Positions 56,239-64,000 of a stretch of DNA of 64,000 nt are shown in pieces (the first letter of the stretch is position 1; every line of letters starts with the position of its first letter). A model generated the notes under the pieces. That model worked only from the letters and a program-made list of their open reading frames with translations, was not told the DNA's origin and made no database searches. Source of the DNA: Roseitalea sp. MMSF_3546. Lineage in GTDB: Bacteria; Pseudomonadota; Alphaproteobacteria; Rhizobiales; Rhizobiaceae. The stretch is from contig NZ_JASHKB010000015.1 in NCBI RefSeq assembly GCF_030732865.1, forward strand, positions 1 through 64,000, read 5' to 3'. The position numbers and the translations under genes were made by a program.

Positions 56239-57648
56239 CTACAACACCTTGCCCGGGTTCATGATCGCATTGGGATCGAAGGCCGCCTTTATGCGGCGCA
56301 TCAGATCGAGCGCGACCGGCGACTTGGTCGCGGCCAGTTCCTGGCGCTTCATCTGGCCGATGCCGTGCTCGGCCGAGATCGAGCCGCCATGGGCGCGCAC
56401 GAGCCCGTACACCACCGGCGTGATCCGATCGGTCAGATCGAGGAAGGCCTGCCGGTCCCAGCCGACGGGCTGCGAGACGTTGTAGTGCAGATTGCCATCG
56501 CCCAGATGGCCGAACGGGCACAGACGCGCCTCGGGCACGATGGCCAGGATCGCCTTTTCCGCCTCGGCCATGAAGGCCGGCAGCGCGCTGACCGGTACCG
56601 AGATGTCGTGCTTGATCGAGCCGCCTTCGGGGATCTGGCTTTCGGACATGGCCTCGCGCAATTGCCACAAGGCGAGGCGCTGCGCCTCGCTTTCGGCAAT
56701 GGCCCCATCGAGCACCAGCCCGTGCTCGAAACCGGTCTCGGCGATACTGTCGAGCAGGGCACGGGCATCGTCGAGCGAGCGGCCCGAGGAGATTTCCAGC
56801 AGCACATACCACGGATAGGCCCTGGCCAGCGGATCGCGCATGCCGGGCATGTGGCGCAAGGTGAAGGCAACGCCCATGCGGGCCATCAGTTCGTAGGCGG
56901 TCAACGCCGTGCCGGCCACCGCGCGCGCGCGGCGGAACAGCGCCAGCGCGTCCTCGGGCGAGCCGACGGCGAGGAACGCCGCCGCCTTGCCGCGCGGCCT
57001 GGGGTAGAGCCTGAGCGTGGCGGCGGTGATGATGCCGAGCGTGCCCTCGGCGCCGATGAACAGATCGCGCAGATCGTAGCCGGTATTGTCCTTTTTCAGC
57101 TTGGACAGGCCGTCGAGCACGGAGCCGTCCGGCAGCACCACCTCGAGCCCCAGGCACTGGTCGCGGGCGACCCCATAGGCGAGCGCGCCGGTGCCGCCGG
57201 CATTGGTCGAAAGATTGCCGCCGATCTGACACGAGCCCTGGGCGGCGAGCGAAAGCGGGAACAGCCGGTCGTGGGCCTCGGTGGCATCATGGATCGCCGC
57301 GAGCACGACGCCGGCTTCCACGGTGATGGCATCCGCCTGGGTGTCGATCTCGCGGATCCTGTCGAGCCGGGCGGTGGAGACGATGACGGCATCGCCCGAC
57401 CCGTCGGGAATCTGGCCGCCGACAAGGCCGGTATTGCCGCCCTGGGGCACGATGGCCGTGCCGGTCCGGTTTGCCAGCTCGAGGATCCGGGCAACCTCGG
57501 CCGTTGCGCCCGGACGCAGCACGGCGGCGGCGCGTCCGGTCCAGCGGCCGCGCCATTCGCGCAGATGCGGGGCGACATCGTCGTCGGTCACCGCCGCGTT
57601 GCGGGCGCCGACAATGTCGACGAAGCGCGTACGCAGGGCGTCGTTCAC
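56239..57648 (-). CDS. FAD-binding oxidoreductase, D-2-hydroxyglutarate / D-lactate dehydrogenase type
   Basis: A 469-residue flavoprotein of the VAO (FAD_binding_4) family. TAIVPQGGNTGLVGGQIPDG and GGNLSTNAGGTGALAYGVAR bind FAD pyrophosphate, and FIGAEGTLGIITAATLRLYP ends the FAD domain. The C-terminal domain keeps CPFGHLGDGNLHYNVSQPVG and ISAEHGIGQMKR, with the metal-ligand histidines of D-2-hydroxyacid dehydrogenases. D-2-hydroxyglutarate is the likeliest substrate in alphaproteobacteria; D-lactate or glycolate are alternatives. GTG start overlaps the upstream sua5 stop (GTGA). Confidence 0.9.
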   Translation of the reverse strand: MNDALRTRFVDIVGARNAAVTDDDVAPHLREWRGRWTGRAAAVLRPGATAEVARILELANRTGTAIVPQGGNTGLVGGQIPDGSGDAVIVSTARLDRIREIDTQADAITVEAGVVLAAIHDATEAHDRLFPLSLAAQGSCQIGGNLSTNAGGTGALAYGVARDQCLGLEVVLPDGSVLDGLSKLKKDNTGYDLRDLFIGAEGTLGIITAATLRLYPRPRGKAAAFLAVGSPEDALALFRRARAVAGTALTAYELMARMGVAFTLRHMPGMRDPLARAYPWYVLLEISSGRSLDDARALLDSIAETGFEHGLVLDGAIAESEAQRLALWQLREAMSESQIPEGGSIKHDISVPVSALPAFMAEAEKAILAIVPEARLCPFGHLGDGNLHYNVSQPVGWDRQAFLDLTDRITPVVYGLVRAHGGSISAEHGIGQMKRQELAATKSPVALDLMRRIKAAFDPNAIMNPGKVL

Positions 57649-58637
57649 GGCGCTGGCCTCGGCGCGGCGGCGCGGCGCAGCCGGTCGTTGATCGCTTCGC
57701 CAAGGCCATGGTCAGGGATCGGCTCGACCGCCATGCAGGCCGCGCCCGTGGCGTCGAGCGCGTGCATCATGGCGAACAGATTGGCCGCCGCCTCGGCGAG
57801 ATCGCCCGCCGGCGACAGGTTCTCGACCGCCACGGCCTGCTGCCAGCGAGCGGCGCGGTCCGGCCCGAAGGCCAGCAGCGCCTCGCCCGGTTGCAGCTCG
57901 GCGACATTGAGCCGCACGGCCATGTCCGGCGCGTAGTGCGAGGCTAGCATGCCCGGCGCGGTGACGGCGCCATCGCCTCCGGCGCGGGCGACGGGCCTGC
58001 CGGCGACCTTCTCGATCTGCTCGAGCGGCAGACCGCCGGGGCGCAGGCAGACGATCCGGCCGTCATGAACGCGCACGATCGTCGACTCAACGCCGACCCC
58101 GGTCGGTCCGCCATCGCAGATGAGCGGGACGGCATCGCCGAGGCTTTCGCGTACCGCCGCCGCCGTGGTCGGGCTGATCGCGCCGGAGCGGTTGGCGCTC
58201 GGCGCGGCGACGGGCCGGCCGAGCCGGGCGATCACCGCGCGCGCAACGCCGCGCGGCGCCCGGACCGCGACGGTGTCGAGGCCGGCCGTGACCAGTTCAT
58301 GGACTTTGCTGTCGGGCCGCAGCGGCAGGACGAGCGTGAGCGGGCCGGGCCAGAACGCATCGGCCAGCATCGCCGAGAGCGGGTCGAAGAGGGCGTTGGC
58401 GCGCGCCATGGCAAGCCCGTCGACATGGCAGATCAGCGGGTTGAAGCGCGGCCGGCCCTTGGCCTCGAATATGCGCGCCACGGCCCTGCCGTTCGTCGCA
58501 TCGGCCGCCAGCCCGTAAACCGTCTCGGTGGGAAGGGCGACGATCGAGCCGGCGGCAAGTTCGGCGACGACGCGCGCGATCCCCGAGGCGTCAGGCGCGA
58601 CGATGCCGGTGCCGGCGGTGTGCGCGGGCGCGGTCAC
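57645..58637 (-). CDS. tsaC: L-threonylcarbamoyladenylate synthase (Sua5 type)
   Basis: A 330-residue enzyme of t6A tRNA modification, forming threonylcarbamoyl-AMP from Thr, bicarbonate and ATP. The YrdC domain (about 15-205) has IVALPTETVYGLAADATNGR, IFEAKGRPRFNPLICHVDGL and PVAAPSANRSGAISPTTAAA. The C-terminal Sua5 domain begins after GMLASHYAPDM, the conserved linker HYAP. GTG 58637 is the start. It lies directly upstream of, and overlaps, the FAD oxidoreductase. Confidence 0.94.
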   Translation of the reverse strand: MTAPAHTAGTGIVAPDASGIARVVAELAAGSIVALPTETVYGLAADATNGRAVARIFEAKGRPRFNPLICHVDGLAMARANALFDPLSAMLADAFWPGPLTLVLPLRPDSKVHELVTAGLDTVAVRAPRGVARAVIARLGRPVAAPSANRSGAISPTTAAAVRESLGDAVPLICDGGPTGVGVESTIVRVHDGRIVCLRPGGLPLEQIEKVAGRPVARAGGDGAVTAPGMLASHYAPDMAVRLNVAELQPGEALLAFGPDRAARWQQAVAVENLSPAGDLAEAAANLFAMMHALDATGAACMAVEPIPDHGLGEAINDRLRRAAAPRPAP

Positions 58638-58668
58638 GGCGTCGATCCCGCGCCGCGCGGGCTGACCC

Positions 58669-58683
58669 TTAACCGGCCATTCA
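58669..58683 (+). promoter_or_regulatory. CtrA-box-like sequence
   Basis: TTAA-CCGGCCA-TTCA matches the CtrA full site TTAA-N7-TTAA at seven of eight positions. It lies in the 124-bp divergent gap, about 85 bp before the small secreted-protein gene at 58762 and about 40 bp before the sua5 gene on the other strand. A single near-match in GC-rich DNA is suggestive only. Confidence 0.25.
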
Positions 58684-58761
58684 TCAGTTTCGGAAACGGC
58701 ATTTCAACGCGATCCGGGTAGCTTGCGGGACGGGTGATACAGAAAATCGGGACCGGCGACC

Positions 58762-59148
58762 ATGAAAAACAGCCTGGCAATCCTTGCGGCCGCGAGCCTT
58801 CCTGCGATCGTGGCCACCGCGCCGTCGCATGCCGGCTATACGATCTATCAGGACAGCGCGATGCCGTCGGTTCTGTTCGTCGAGTTCGACGGGCCGGCCG
58901 TCACGAGCGCCGAGGTCATTCCGGCACCGTCGGTGCCGGTGAGCACGCCGCGCGTGATCGACGGTACAAGCCAGGATCCTTTCGTCAACGATCAAGGCGC
59001 GGCGCCGGCGCCGGGGCCGTCCGCCATGGACGAGGATTCCTTCGCGCGCATGGAAGACGAAGGCCCGATCCGCGAAGGCCCGCCGCCGGGCATGCCCGCC
59101 GAGGGCGCGGTGCCCGACGACCTGCTCGACGGCGTGGAACTGCGCTGA
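58762..59148 (+). CDS. Small secreted hypothetical protein, acidic and proline-rich
   Basis: A 128-residue protein with a signal peptide (MKNSLAILAAASLPAIVATA, cleavage near SHA-GY). The mature protein is acidic and rich in Pro, Ala and Gly (SAEVIPAPSVPVSTPRVIDG; MEDEGPIREGPPPGMPAEGA) and looks mostly disordered. No cysteines, no family recognised. ATG 58762 is preceded by GGGACCGG. It converges with glyS; a hairpin lies between. Confidence 0.68.
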   Translation: MKNSLAILAAASLPAIVATAPSHAGYTIYQDSAMPSVLFVEFDGPAVTSAEVIPAPSVPVSTPRVIDGTSQDPFVNDQGAAPAPGPSAMDEDSFARMEDEGPIREGPPPGMPAEGAVPDDLLDGVELR

Positions 59149-59174
59149 ACGTCACGCACGTCCGACAATCGCAA

Positions 59175-59196
59175 CGCCCGGGTCCAATCCCGGGCG
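59175..59196. terminator. Hairpin between convergent genes, likely bidirectional terminator
   Basis: CGCCCGGG (59175-59182) and CCCGGGCG (59189-59196) are perfect 8-bp complements around TCCAAT, followed by CTTTCC on the plus strand and GTTGC on the minus strand. It lies between the convergent stops at 59148 and 59206, so it can serve both transcripts, although U-runs are short. Confidence 0.6.
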
Positions 59197-59205
59197 CTTT
59201 CCGTC

Positions 59206-61626
59206 TCAGCCGGCGATCCTGGCGAAGTCGGCGAGCTTGCGCGTCGTCCGGCGCAGGCCGGACAGGATGGCCAGGCGGTTGGCGCGCAGGGTCGCCTCAT
59301 CGGCATTGACCATCACCGCTTCGAAGAAGGCGTCGACCGCCGGCCGCAATTCGGCGAGGACGGCAAAGGCGCCCTCATAGTCCTCGCGGGCAATGTGATC
59401 GTCGACATGGCCGTCCACGGTCTCGATGACGTTGGCCAGTTCCCTTTCGGCCGGCTCTGACAGGAGCGACCGATCCACGGGGCCGTCGAACGCCCCTGCC
59501 CCGTCCTTCTTCTCCTCGGCGGCGAGGATGTTGAGCGCCCGCTCGGTGCCGACCCGCAGGTTCGCGCCGGTCTCGCTGTCGAGCAGCTTCTGCAGCGCCT
59601 CGACCTTGCGCACGACGATGAGCAGGTCGTCGTTGGCAGCCGTTTCTCCCTCCCCCTTAAGGGGAGGGTGGACCGGCGCGTCAGCGTCGGGCCGGGTGGG
59701 GGGAATGGCGCCGCCCCCCCCATCCCGCTGCTTCGCTTCGCTCGCAGCGACCCTCCCCTCAAGGGGGAGGGAGACGCCCGCCGCCAGCACCGCGTCGATC
59801 AGATCGTGCCGCGCGCCCTGGTCGCGCAGCCAGACCTTTAGGCGGTCATGGAAGAAGGAGAGGAGGTCGGCGGATACGCCATGATGCGACAGGCGCAGCC
59901 TGATCCCGTTCTCCAGCACGATCCGGATCACGCCGAGCGCCGCCCGCCTGAGCGCATAAGGGTCCTTGGAGCCGGTCGGCTTTTCGTCGATCGCCCAGAA
60001 GCCGGTCAGCATGTCGAGCTTGTCGGCCAGTGCCACGGCAATCGCGACAGGATCGGTCGGCACCGTGTCGGTCGGGCCGAGCGGTTTGTAATGGTCCTCG
60101 ATCGCCGCGCAGACGGAGGGATGCTCGCCCTGCAGGCGGGCATATTCGGCGCCCATCTCGCCCTGCAGCTCGGGGAACTCGCCGACGATCTCGGTGGTCA
60201 GGTCGGCCTTGGCGAGATGCGCGGCGCGGCGGGCGAGATGGCGGAGGTCCCGGCGCCCACTCTCCCCCCTTGTGGGGGAGATGTCATCGCCGGCTCGTCC
60301 GGCGGTGACAGAGGGGGGTGTGTCGATCTCGGCACCACTACCCCCCTCTGTCGGCTGCGCCGACATCTCCCCCACAAGGGGGGAGAAGGGGAGCGAGCCC
60401 ACCGAGTCGGCCACCACGTCCACGAGCTCCTCGGCCAGGGCCGCGATGCGCGCGACGCGTTCGCCCTGCGTGCCGAGCCTGGCATGGAACGTCACGCCCA
60501 GATGGTCGAGCTTGGCCATGCGCTGGTCGAGCGGCCTTGCAAGGTCGAGCCCAAATCTGTCCGCCGAGGGCCGATACTTGTCGAGATCGGGCAGGTCCGC
60601 CTGGTCGGTGCTCCAGAAATGCAGCGCATCGGCAAGGCGCGCGCGCACCACCTTGGCGTTGCCGCGCGCGATCTCCTCGCCGCCGTCCCTGGCGGCGATA
60701 TTGGCGACCAGGATGAAGCGGTTGGTCAGCTTGCCGGTCGCCGGGTCACGGCAGACGAAGCATTTCTGGTTGGCCTTGATGGTCAGCCGCACGACCTCGT
60801 CGGGAAGCCGCAGATAGGAAACGTCGAACGTGCCCATCAGCACGACCGGCCATTCGACGAGCCCCGCCACCTCCGTCAGCAGCGCTTCATCCTCGACCAG
60901 TTCGATGCCGTTGGCAAAGGCGAGATTGCGCGCGTCCGTGGCGATGATCCGCTTGCGCCGTTCGGCATCGAGGATGACGAAACGGCGCTCGAGTTCGGCG
61001 ACGTAGTCGTCAAAGCGCCGCACGGTGAACGCTTCGCCCGCATGGAAACGGTGCCCGCGCGTGAGATTGCCCGATGCGATGGCGTCGACCGTGAAGTCGA
61101 CCACCACCGGGTCCTCGGTCTCCGGGCCGAAGGTGCACAGGATCGATTGCAGCGGCCGCACCCAGCGCAGCGAGCCCGGCTCGGCCGAGGCCGCACCCCA
61201 GCGCATCGATTTGGGCCAGGGAAAGTCGCGGATGATCTTCGGCATCGCCTCGGCAATGATCGCCTCGGCGTCGCGACCGGGTTTGCGAATGACGGCGACC
61301 AGAAAGTCGCCCTTCTTGGGGTCGGTCCGCACTTCGGCCTCGTCGACCGAGGCCAGTCCCGCACCGCGCAAAAAGCCGGCGATGGCCTTTTCGGGCGCAT
61401 CGACGCGCGGACCCTTGCGCTCCTCGGTCTGGTCGGCCGAACGCGCGGTCAGCCCGCGCAGATCGAGCGCCAGACGGCGTGGCGTATGGTGCGCGCGCGC
61501 GCCCTCATAGGTCAGCCCGGCATCGACCAGCGCGCCGGTGACCGCCTTGCGCAGATGGTCGGCGGCGTTCTGCTGCATGCGCGCGGGAATTTCTTCGCTG
61601 AGCAGTTCGATGAGCAGGTCGGGCAT
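59206..61626 (-). CDS. glyS: Glycyl-tRNA synthetase beta subunit with two translated palindromic repeat insertions
   Basis: An 806-residue subunit of the alpha2beta2 glycyl-tRNA synthetase; the family is usually near 690-720. The start [20 protein letters not shown] is standard, and [20 protein letters not shown] and [20 protein letters not shown] are typical GlyS blocks. Two segments are foreign to the family: about residues 414-456 ([15 protein letters not shown] ... DDISPTRGE) and about 618-661 ([20 protein letters not shown] ... [10 protein letters not shown]). They are encoded by palindromic elements at 60261-60386 and 59645-59774 and keep the frame. glyQ is not in this window; DUF2207 and lemA lie upstream on the same strand. 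Confidence 0.96.
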   Translation of the reverse strand: MPDLLIELLSEEIPARMQQNAADHLRKAVTGALVDAGLTYEGARAHHTPRRLALDLRGLTARSADQTEERKGPRVDAPEKAIAGFLRGAGLASVDEAEVRTDPKKGDFLVAVIRKPGRDAEAIIAEAMPKIIRDFPWPKSMRWGAASAEPGSLRWVRPLQSILCTFGPETEDPVVVDFTVDAIASGNLTRGHRFHAGEAFTVRRFDDYVAELERRFVILDAERRKRIIATDARNLAFANGIELVEDEALLTEVAGLVEWPVVLMGTFDVSYLRLPDEVVRLTIKANQKCFVCRDPATGKLTNRFILVANIAARDGGEEIARGNAKVVRARLADALHFWSTDQADLPDLDKYRPSADRFGLDLARPLDQRMAKLDHLGVTFHARLGTQGERVARIAALAEELVDVVADSVGSLPFSPLVGEMSAQPTEGGSGAEIDTPPSVTAGRAGDDISPTRGESGRRDLRHLARRAAHLAKADLTTEIVGEFPELQGEMGAEYARLQGEHPSVCAAIEDHYKPLGPTDTVPTDPVAIAVALADKLDMLTGFWAIDEKPTGSKDPYALRRAALGVIRIVLENGIRLRLSHHGVSADLLSFFHDRLKVWLRDQGARHDLIDAVLAAGVSLPLEGRVAASEAKQRDGGGGAIPPTRPDADAPVHPPLKGEGETAANDDLLIVVRKVEALQKLLDSETGANLRVGTERALNILAAEEKKDGAGAFDGPVDRSLLSEPAERELANVIETVDGHVDDHIAREDYEGAFAVLAELRPAVDAFFEAVMVNADEATLRANRLAILSGLRRTTRKLADFARIAG
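59645..59774. repeat. Palindromic repeat element inside glyS (downstream copy)
   Basis: Outer arms of 25 bp, 59645-59669 and 59750-59774, are inverted copies with one mismatch. Each is itself nearly palindromic (CTCCCTCCCCCTTAAGGGGA). The roughly 80 bp between are GC-rich with a GGTGGGGGGAA / CCCCCCC region. Read on the minus strand it encodes [16 protein letters not shown] through [10 protein letters not shown] in frame with glyS. It differs in sequence from the other element, so it is a second family. Confidence 0.85.
60261..60386. repeat. Palindromic repeat element inside glyS (upstream copy)
   Basis: Outer arms 60261-60285 and 60362-60386 are perfect 25-bp inverted repeats (TCTCCCCCCTTGTGGGGGAG core). 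A second perfect 13-bp inverted repeat lies inside (60307-60319 and 60340-60352, GACAGAGGGGGGT). Total length 126 bp equals 42 codons. On the minus strand it is read as [15 protein letters not shown] ... [19 protein letters not shown], in frame with glyS. Confidence 0.9.
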
Positions 61627-61683
61627 TAGGGCGGCTTTGCTGGCTGGTGATCGCGCGGGCCATAGCAAGCCCCAAACGCCTTG

Positions 61684-63612
61684 TCACCAGCCGCCGCCAC
61701 CACCACCGCCGCCGCCGCCGCCGGAGAACCCGCCGCCGCCGGAAAAGCCGGACGAGGAGGATTTGGGCGTCGGCATCGAAGCCGTCATCGACTTCGACAG
61801 ATCGCCGGCGATCGCGCCCATCTGATCGCCGATGCGATCGGCCCGGAACGGGTCGCCGCGGTACCAGCGCGGGCCGTGATAGGCGACGGCGGTGGCAACC
61901 CCGGCGGCCGCCGCGGCCGTCAGCCATTTCTGGAAGGCTTCCGACCAGGGCTTTTCGACGCCCAGCGCCACCGCATAGGGCAGCAGCGTCTCGTAATGCT
62001 GCGGCGACATTTCGGGCGAGCCGAGCATGTTCATGCGGTCCTTCTCGGCGACGGACAGATAGCGCTTGAGGCCGGCGATCTCGGCCGAGCGCTTCTGGCC
62101 GAGCGGGGTCGGCGCGCCGATCAGGAAGAAGAACAGCACGTTGACCATCAACAGCGTGACCAGCGCGCCGACCAGAACCGGGCGGTCGATGAGATCGACG
62201 AAGCGGCCAAGGCCCTGGATGCCGACATTGAACACGAAGGTGCCGGCGATGAAGACGAGCACGGCGAAATTGATCTTGCCGCCCAGCCCGGAACGCAGGC
62301 CCTGCGCCGCCCTGACGACCATGAAGGTCAGGACCGCGCCGCCAAAGGCGAGCGGGAGTAGCGCGGCGAAGGTCTCGCCCGCCGCGCCGCCCGCGGCCAG
62401 CGCGGCAAACGTCACCGCCGCCGACAGGGCCAGCCCGGCGATGACATAGCCGATATTGGCCTTGTAGAAGACCGAGCGATGCTCGCCCTCGATCGCCGAG
62501 GTGAACTTGTCGACCATCGACTTGACCAAGGTGCCGTGCCCCTTGTCGATGGTCAGGGCGCCGCCGGCGGAGTCGACCCTGCCGGCCACGGCCTGCTCGC
62601 CGACGGGCAGATCGGCGCCGAAGACCGGCCTGGTGGTGCGCTTCATGGTCAGCGTGCCGGCCTGGTTGTCCAGTTCGAGAAAGCCGCCCACGGCGAGATT
62701 GAGCGTGGCGGCCGACAGCGCGGTGAAGCCCTGCCCCCTCAGCCCGCGATTGGCGATGTAATGGGTGAGCGCCGGCGAGACGCCTTCGGGCGGCTGCCAG
62801 CGCGGCACGACGATCTGCTCGGGCGGGTCGCGCCCGACCCGGTTCCAGGCCCACAACAAAAAGACGATCACGCCGATCAGCCCGGCGATGGCGATCGCCT
62901 CGCCGGCATTGTCGCGCCACCACCAGGCGAGCCGATGCCGGCCCGTGGGCGGGGCGACGAACCCCTTGGGAAAGGCGACGCCGACGGTCAGCCCCTCGCG
63001 CGGGCCGAGCGGCTCTGTCGTCTCGAAATAGGCAATGCGGCCGCCATCGCGCAGTTCGGCGCGGGCATTTTGCGCGCGCGAGCCGAACGGACCGGTGTAG
63101 GCGACCAGATCCTGCGCGCGGGCATCGCCGGGAAGGTCGACCGTCGCGCGGGCGACATCGATCGGAAAAGCCCAGGCATTGCCGGTGACGTTCCAGAACA
63201 GTTCGTCATGGCCGTCCAGGAAGCGTAGCTGCCGGTCGGTGACGTAGCTCAGCCGGTAGGTGTAGGTGCCCGGCTGCAGCATGACATCGGCATCGCCGAT
63301 ATAGACCCGCGCCACCCGGGCCGACCGCTCGACGCGGAAGGGCTCGGGCTCGCCGTTCTTCGTCACGGCCGTGACGTCGAAGCCGACCAGCCTTTCGCGC
63401 CCCGCCTCATCCTCGAACCGCAGGGGAAAATCGCGAAAGATGCCGCGGCGGATCTGCCGGCCCTCGGCGGTGACGCGGATGGTTTCGGTGACATCGAGCG
63501 AGCCATCGGTGTTGATCGCGATGTCGCTGGCAAAGACCTCGATGCGCTCGTCGGCCCGGGCGGGCAGCGCCACCAGCACGAGCGCCAGGATTGCGACGAT
63601 CAGGCGGGCCAC
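61684..63612 (-). CDS. DUF2207 membrane protein with glycine-rich tail
   Basis: A 642-residue protein. The signal peptide (LIVAILALVLVALPARA) leads to a periplasmic DUF2207 domain (about 20-215, with IEVFASDIAINTDGSLDVTE and RRGIFRDFPLRFEDEAGRER). A membrane helix near 235, a cytoplasmic stretch, a cluster of helices around 390-510 and an Ala-rich helix near 570 follow. The C-terminus is FSGGGGFSGGGGGGGGGGGW, common in this family. GTG 63612 is the start. It lies 25 bases after lemA, its usual partner. Function unknown. Confidence 0.88.
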   Translation of the reverse strand: MARLIVAILALVLVALPARADERIEVFASDIAINTDGSLDVTETIRVTAEGRQIRRGIFRDFPLRFEDEAGRERLVGFDVTAVTKNGEPEPFRVERSARVARVYIGDADVMLQPGTYTYRLSYVTDRQLRFLDGHDELFWNVTGNAWAFPIDVARATVDLPGDARAQDLVAYTGPFGSRAQNARAELRDGGRIAYFETTEPLGPREGLTVGVAFPKGFVAPPTGRHRLAWWWRDNAGEAIAIAGLIGVIVFLLWAWNRVGRDPPEQIVVPRWQPPEGVSPALTHYIANRGLRGQGFTALSAATLNLAVGGFLELDNQAGTLTMKRTTRPVFGADLPVGEQAVAGRVDSAGGALTIDKGHGTLVKSMVDKFTSAIEGEHRSVFYKANIGYVIAGLALSAAVTFAALAAGGAAGETFAALLPLAFGGAVLTFMVVRAAQGLRSGLGGKINFAVLVFIAGTFVFNVGIQGLGRFVDLIDRPVLVGALVTLLMVNVLFFFLIGAPTPLGQKRSAEIAGLKRYLSVAEKDRMNMLGSPEMSPQHYETLLPYAVALGVEKPWSEAFQKWLTAAAAAGVATAVAYHGPRWYRGDPFRADRIGDQMGAIAGDLSKSMTASMPTPKSSSSGFSGGGGFSGGGGGGGGGGGW

Positions 63613-63637
63613 GGCCGCATCTCCCCGGCAGGCGGTC

Positions 63638-64000
63638 TCAGTTTCCGAAGGCGACCTGCGGCACGGCGCGGTCGCCGGGGTCCTCGAGCTCGAAATAGTC
63701 GGCCTGCACGAAGTTGAAGGTGTTGGCGACGAGGTTGGAGGGAAAGCTTTCGACCTTGACGTTCAGTTCGCGCGCCGAGCCGTTGTAGTAGCGCCGCGCC
63801 ATCTGGATCTCGCGTTCGGTCTCCTCCAGCGCCTCCTGCAGATCGGCGAAGTTCTGGTTGGCCTTCAGGTCGGGATAGCTTTCGGCGACGGCGAACAGCC
63901 GGCCGAGCGCCTGGCTCAGCAAGCCTTCGGCGGCGGCGCGCCCGGCGACATCGTCCGCCGGCACGTTCTGGGCGCGCGTGCGCAGCTCGGTGACGCGCTC
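63638..64000 (-). CDS. lemA: LemA family protein, C-terminal part (cut by window edge)
   Basis: About 120 C-terminal residues are visible: ERVTELRTRAQNVPADDVAG, then LFAVAESYPDLKANQNFADL, EALEETEREIQMARRYYNGS and FPSNLVANTFNFVQADYFEL. These are the conserved helices of LemA, a protein with one N-terminal membrane helix (outside this window) and a helical bundle. LemA and the downstream DUF2207 gene commonly occur together. Role unknown. The start lies beyond base 64000. Confidence 0.94.
   Translation of the reverse strand, partial: ERVTELRTRAQNVPADDVAGRAAAEGLLSQALGRLFAVAESYPDLKANQNFADLQEALEETEREIQMARRYYNGSARELNVKVESFPSNLVANTFNFVQADYFELEDPGDRAVPQVAFGN

Noticed and set aside
59645-60386. glyS palindromes as insertion sequences or transcription terminators
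   Set aside because: No transposase is present, the elements are about 126-130 bp, and the glyS frame passes through both without stops.

Overview
The window is about 67% G+C chromosomal DNA from an alphaproteobacterium, most likely a member of the Hyphomicrobiales (Rhizobiales). Reasons: heme synthesis starts with ALA synthase (C4 pathway), a CcrM-type GANTC methyltransferase is present, and there are HWE-type histidine kinase, invasion-associated locus B, DciA and YcgN-type genes. The cytochrome oxidase block runs ctaC-ctaD-ctaB-coxF-ctaG-ctaE-surf1 followed by ispH-thrB-rnhA, which is familiar from that order. The species was not identified. Gene density is high and most genes are ordinary core metabolism; no phage, insertion sequence, CRISPR array or rRNA was seen.

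Layout. 1-8.4 kb: the start of hemA diverges from a sulfur-assimilation operon (cysG, DUF2849, cysI, cysH, DUF934, fpr). Siroheme synthesis, APS reduction, sulfite reduction and the ferredoxin reductase that probably feeds electrons are thus co-transcribed. A flavoprotein ferredoxin reductase-like gene and a methyltransferase follow. 8.4-16.2 kb: tRNA-Ile(CAU), a SIMPL protein, YHS, GNAT and NTF2-like genes, the ycgN-DCC-dciA set, mutY, a HAD phosphatase, ccrM and a lipoprotein. 16.4-25 kb: thrC, an M16 peptidase, a GNAT, a membrane PAS-GGDEF-EAL protein, yqgE, a DsbD-N-like protein and a peroxiredoxin. 25-35 kb: rnhA, thrB, ispH and the aa3 oxidase genes on the minus strand, interrupted by a plus-strand hicAB toxin-antitoxin pair.

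35-46 kb: ialB, tldD, an orphan HWE kinase, a diguanylate cyclase, a small XRE regulator, pdxH, a DnaJ-type protein, fabI and a phosphatase. 46-59 kb: aroC, ribBX, a histone-deacetylase-like gene, xseB, pirin, tlyA, an acyl-CoA dehydrogenase plus enoyl-CoA isomerase/hydratase operon, an S49 peptidase, a D-2-hydroxyacid dehydrogenase and the tRNA t6A gene tsaC/sua5. 59-64 kb: glyS, a DUF2207 membrane protein and the start-truncated lemA.

The most unusual structure is glyS. Two different palindromic repeat elements, each with 25-bp outer inverted repeats, sit inside the reading frame and are translated, adding roughly 85 residues. Other points worth checking are a 16-bp palindrome in the hicAB promoter, a 16-bp TTGACGT-AA-ACGTCAA operator-like site ahead of the acyl-CoA dehydrogenase operon, a 19-bp inverted repeat ahead of thrC, a duplicated start site with a five-codon leader ORF at the HWE kinase, and a tandem decamer near the XRE regulator. 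All functional statements are from reading motifs and gene order; no database search was run.
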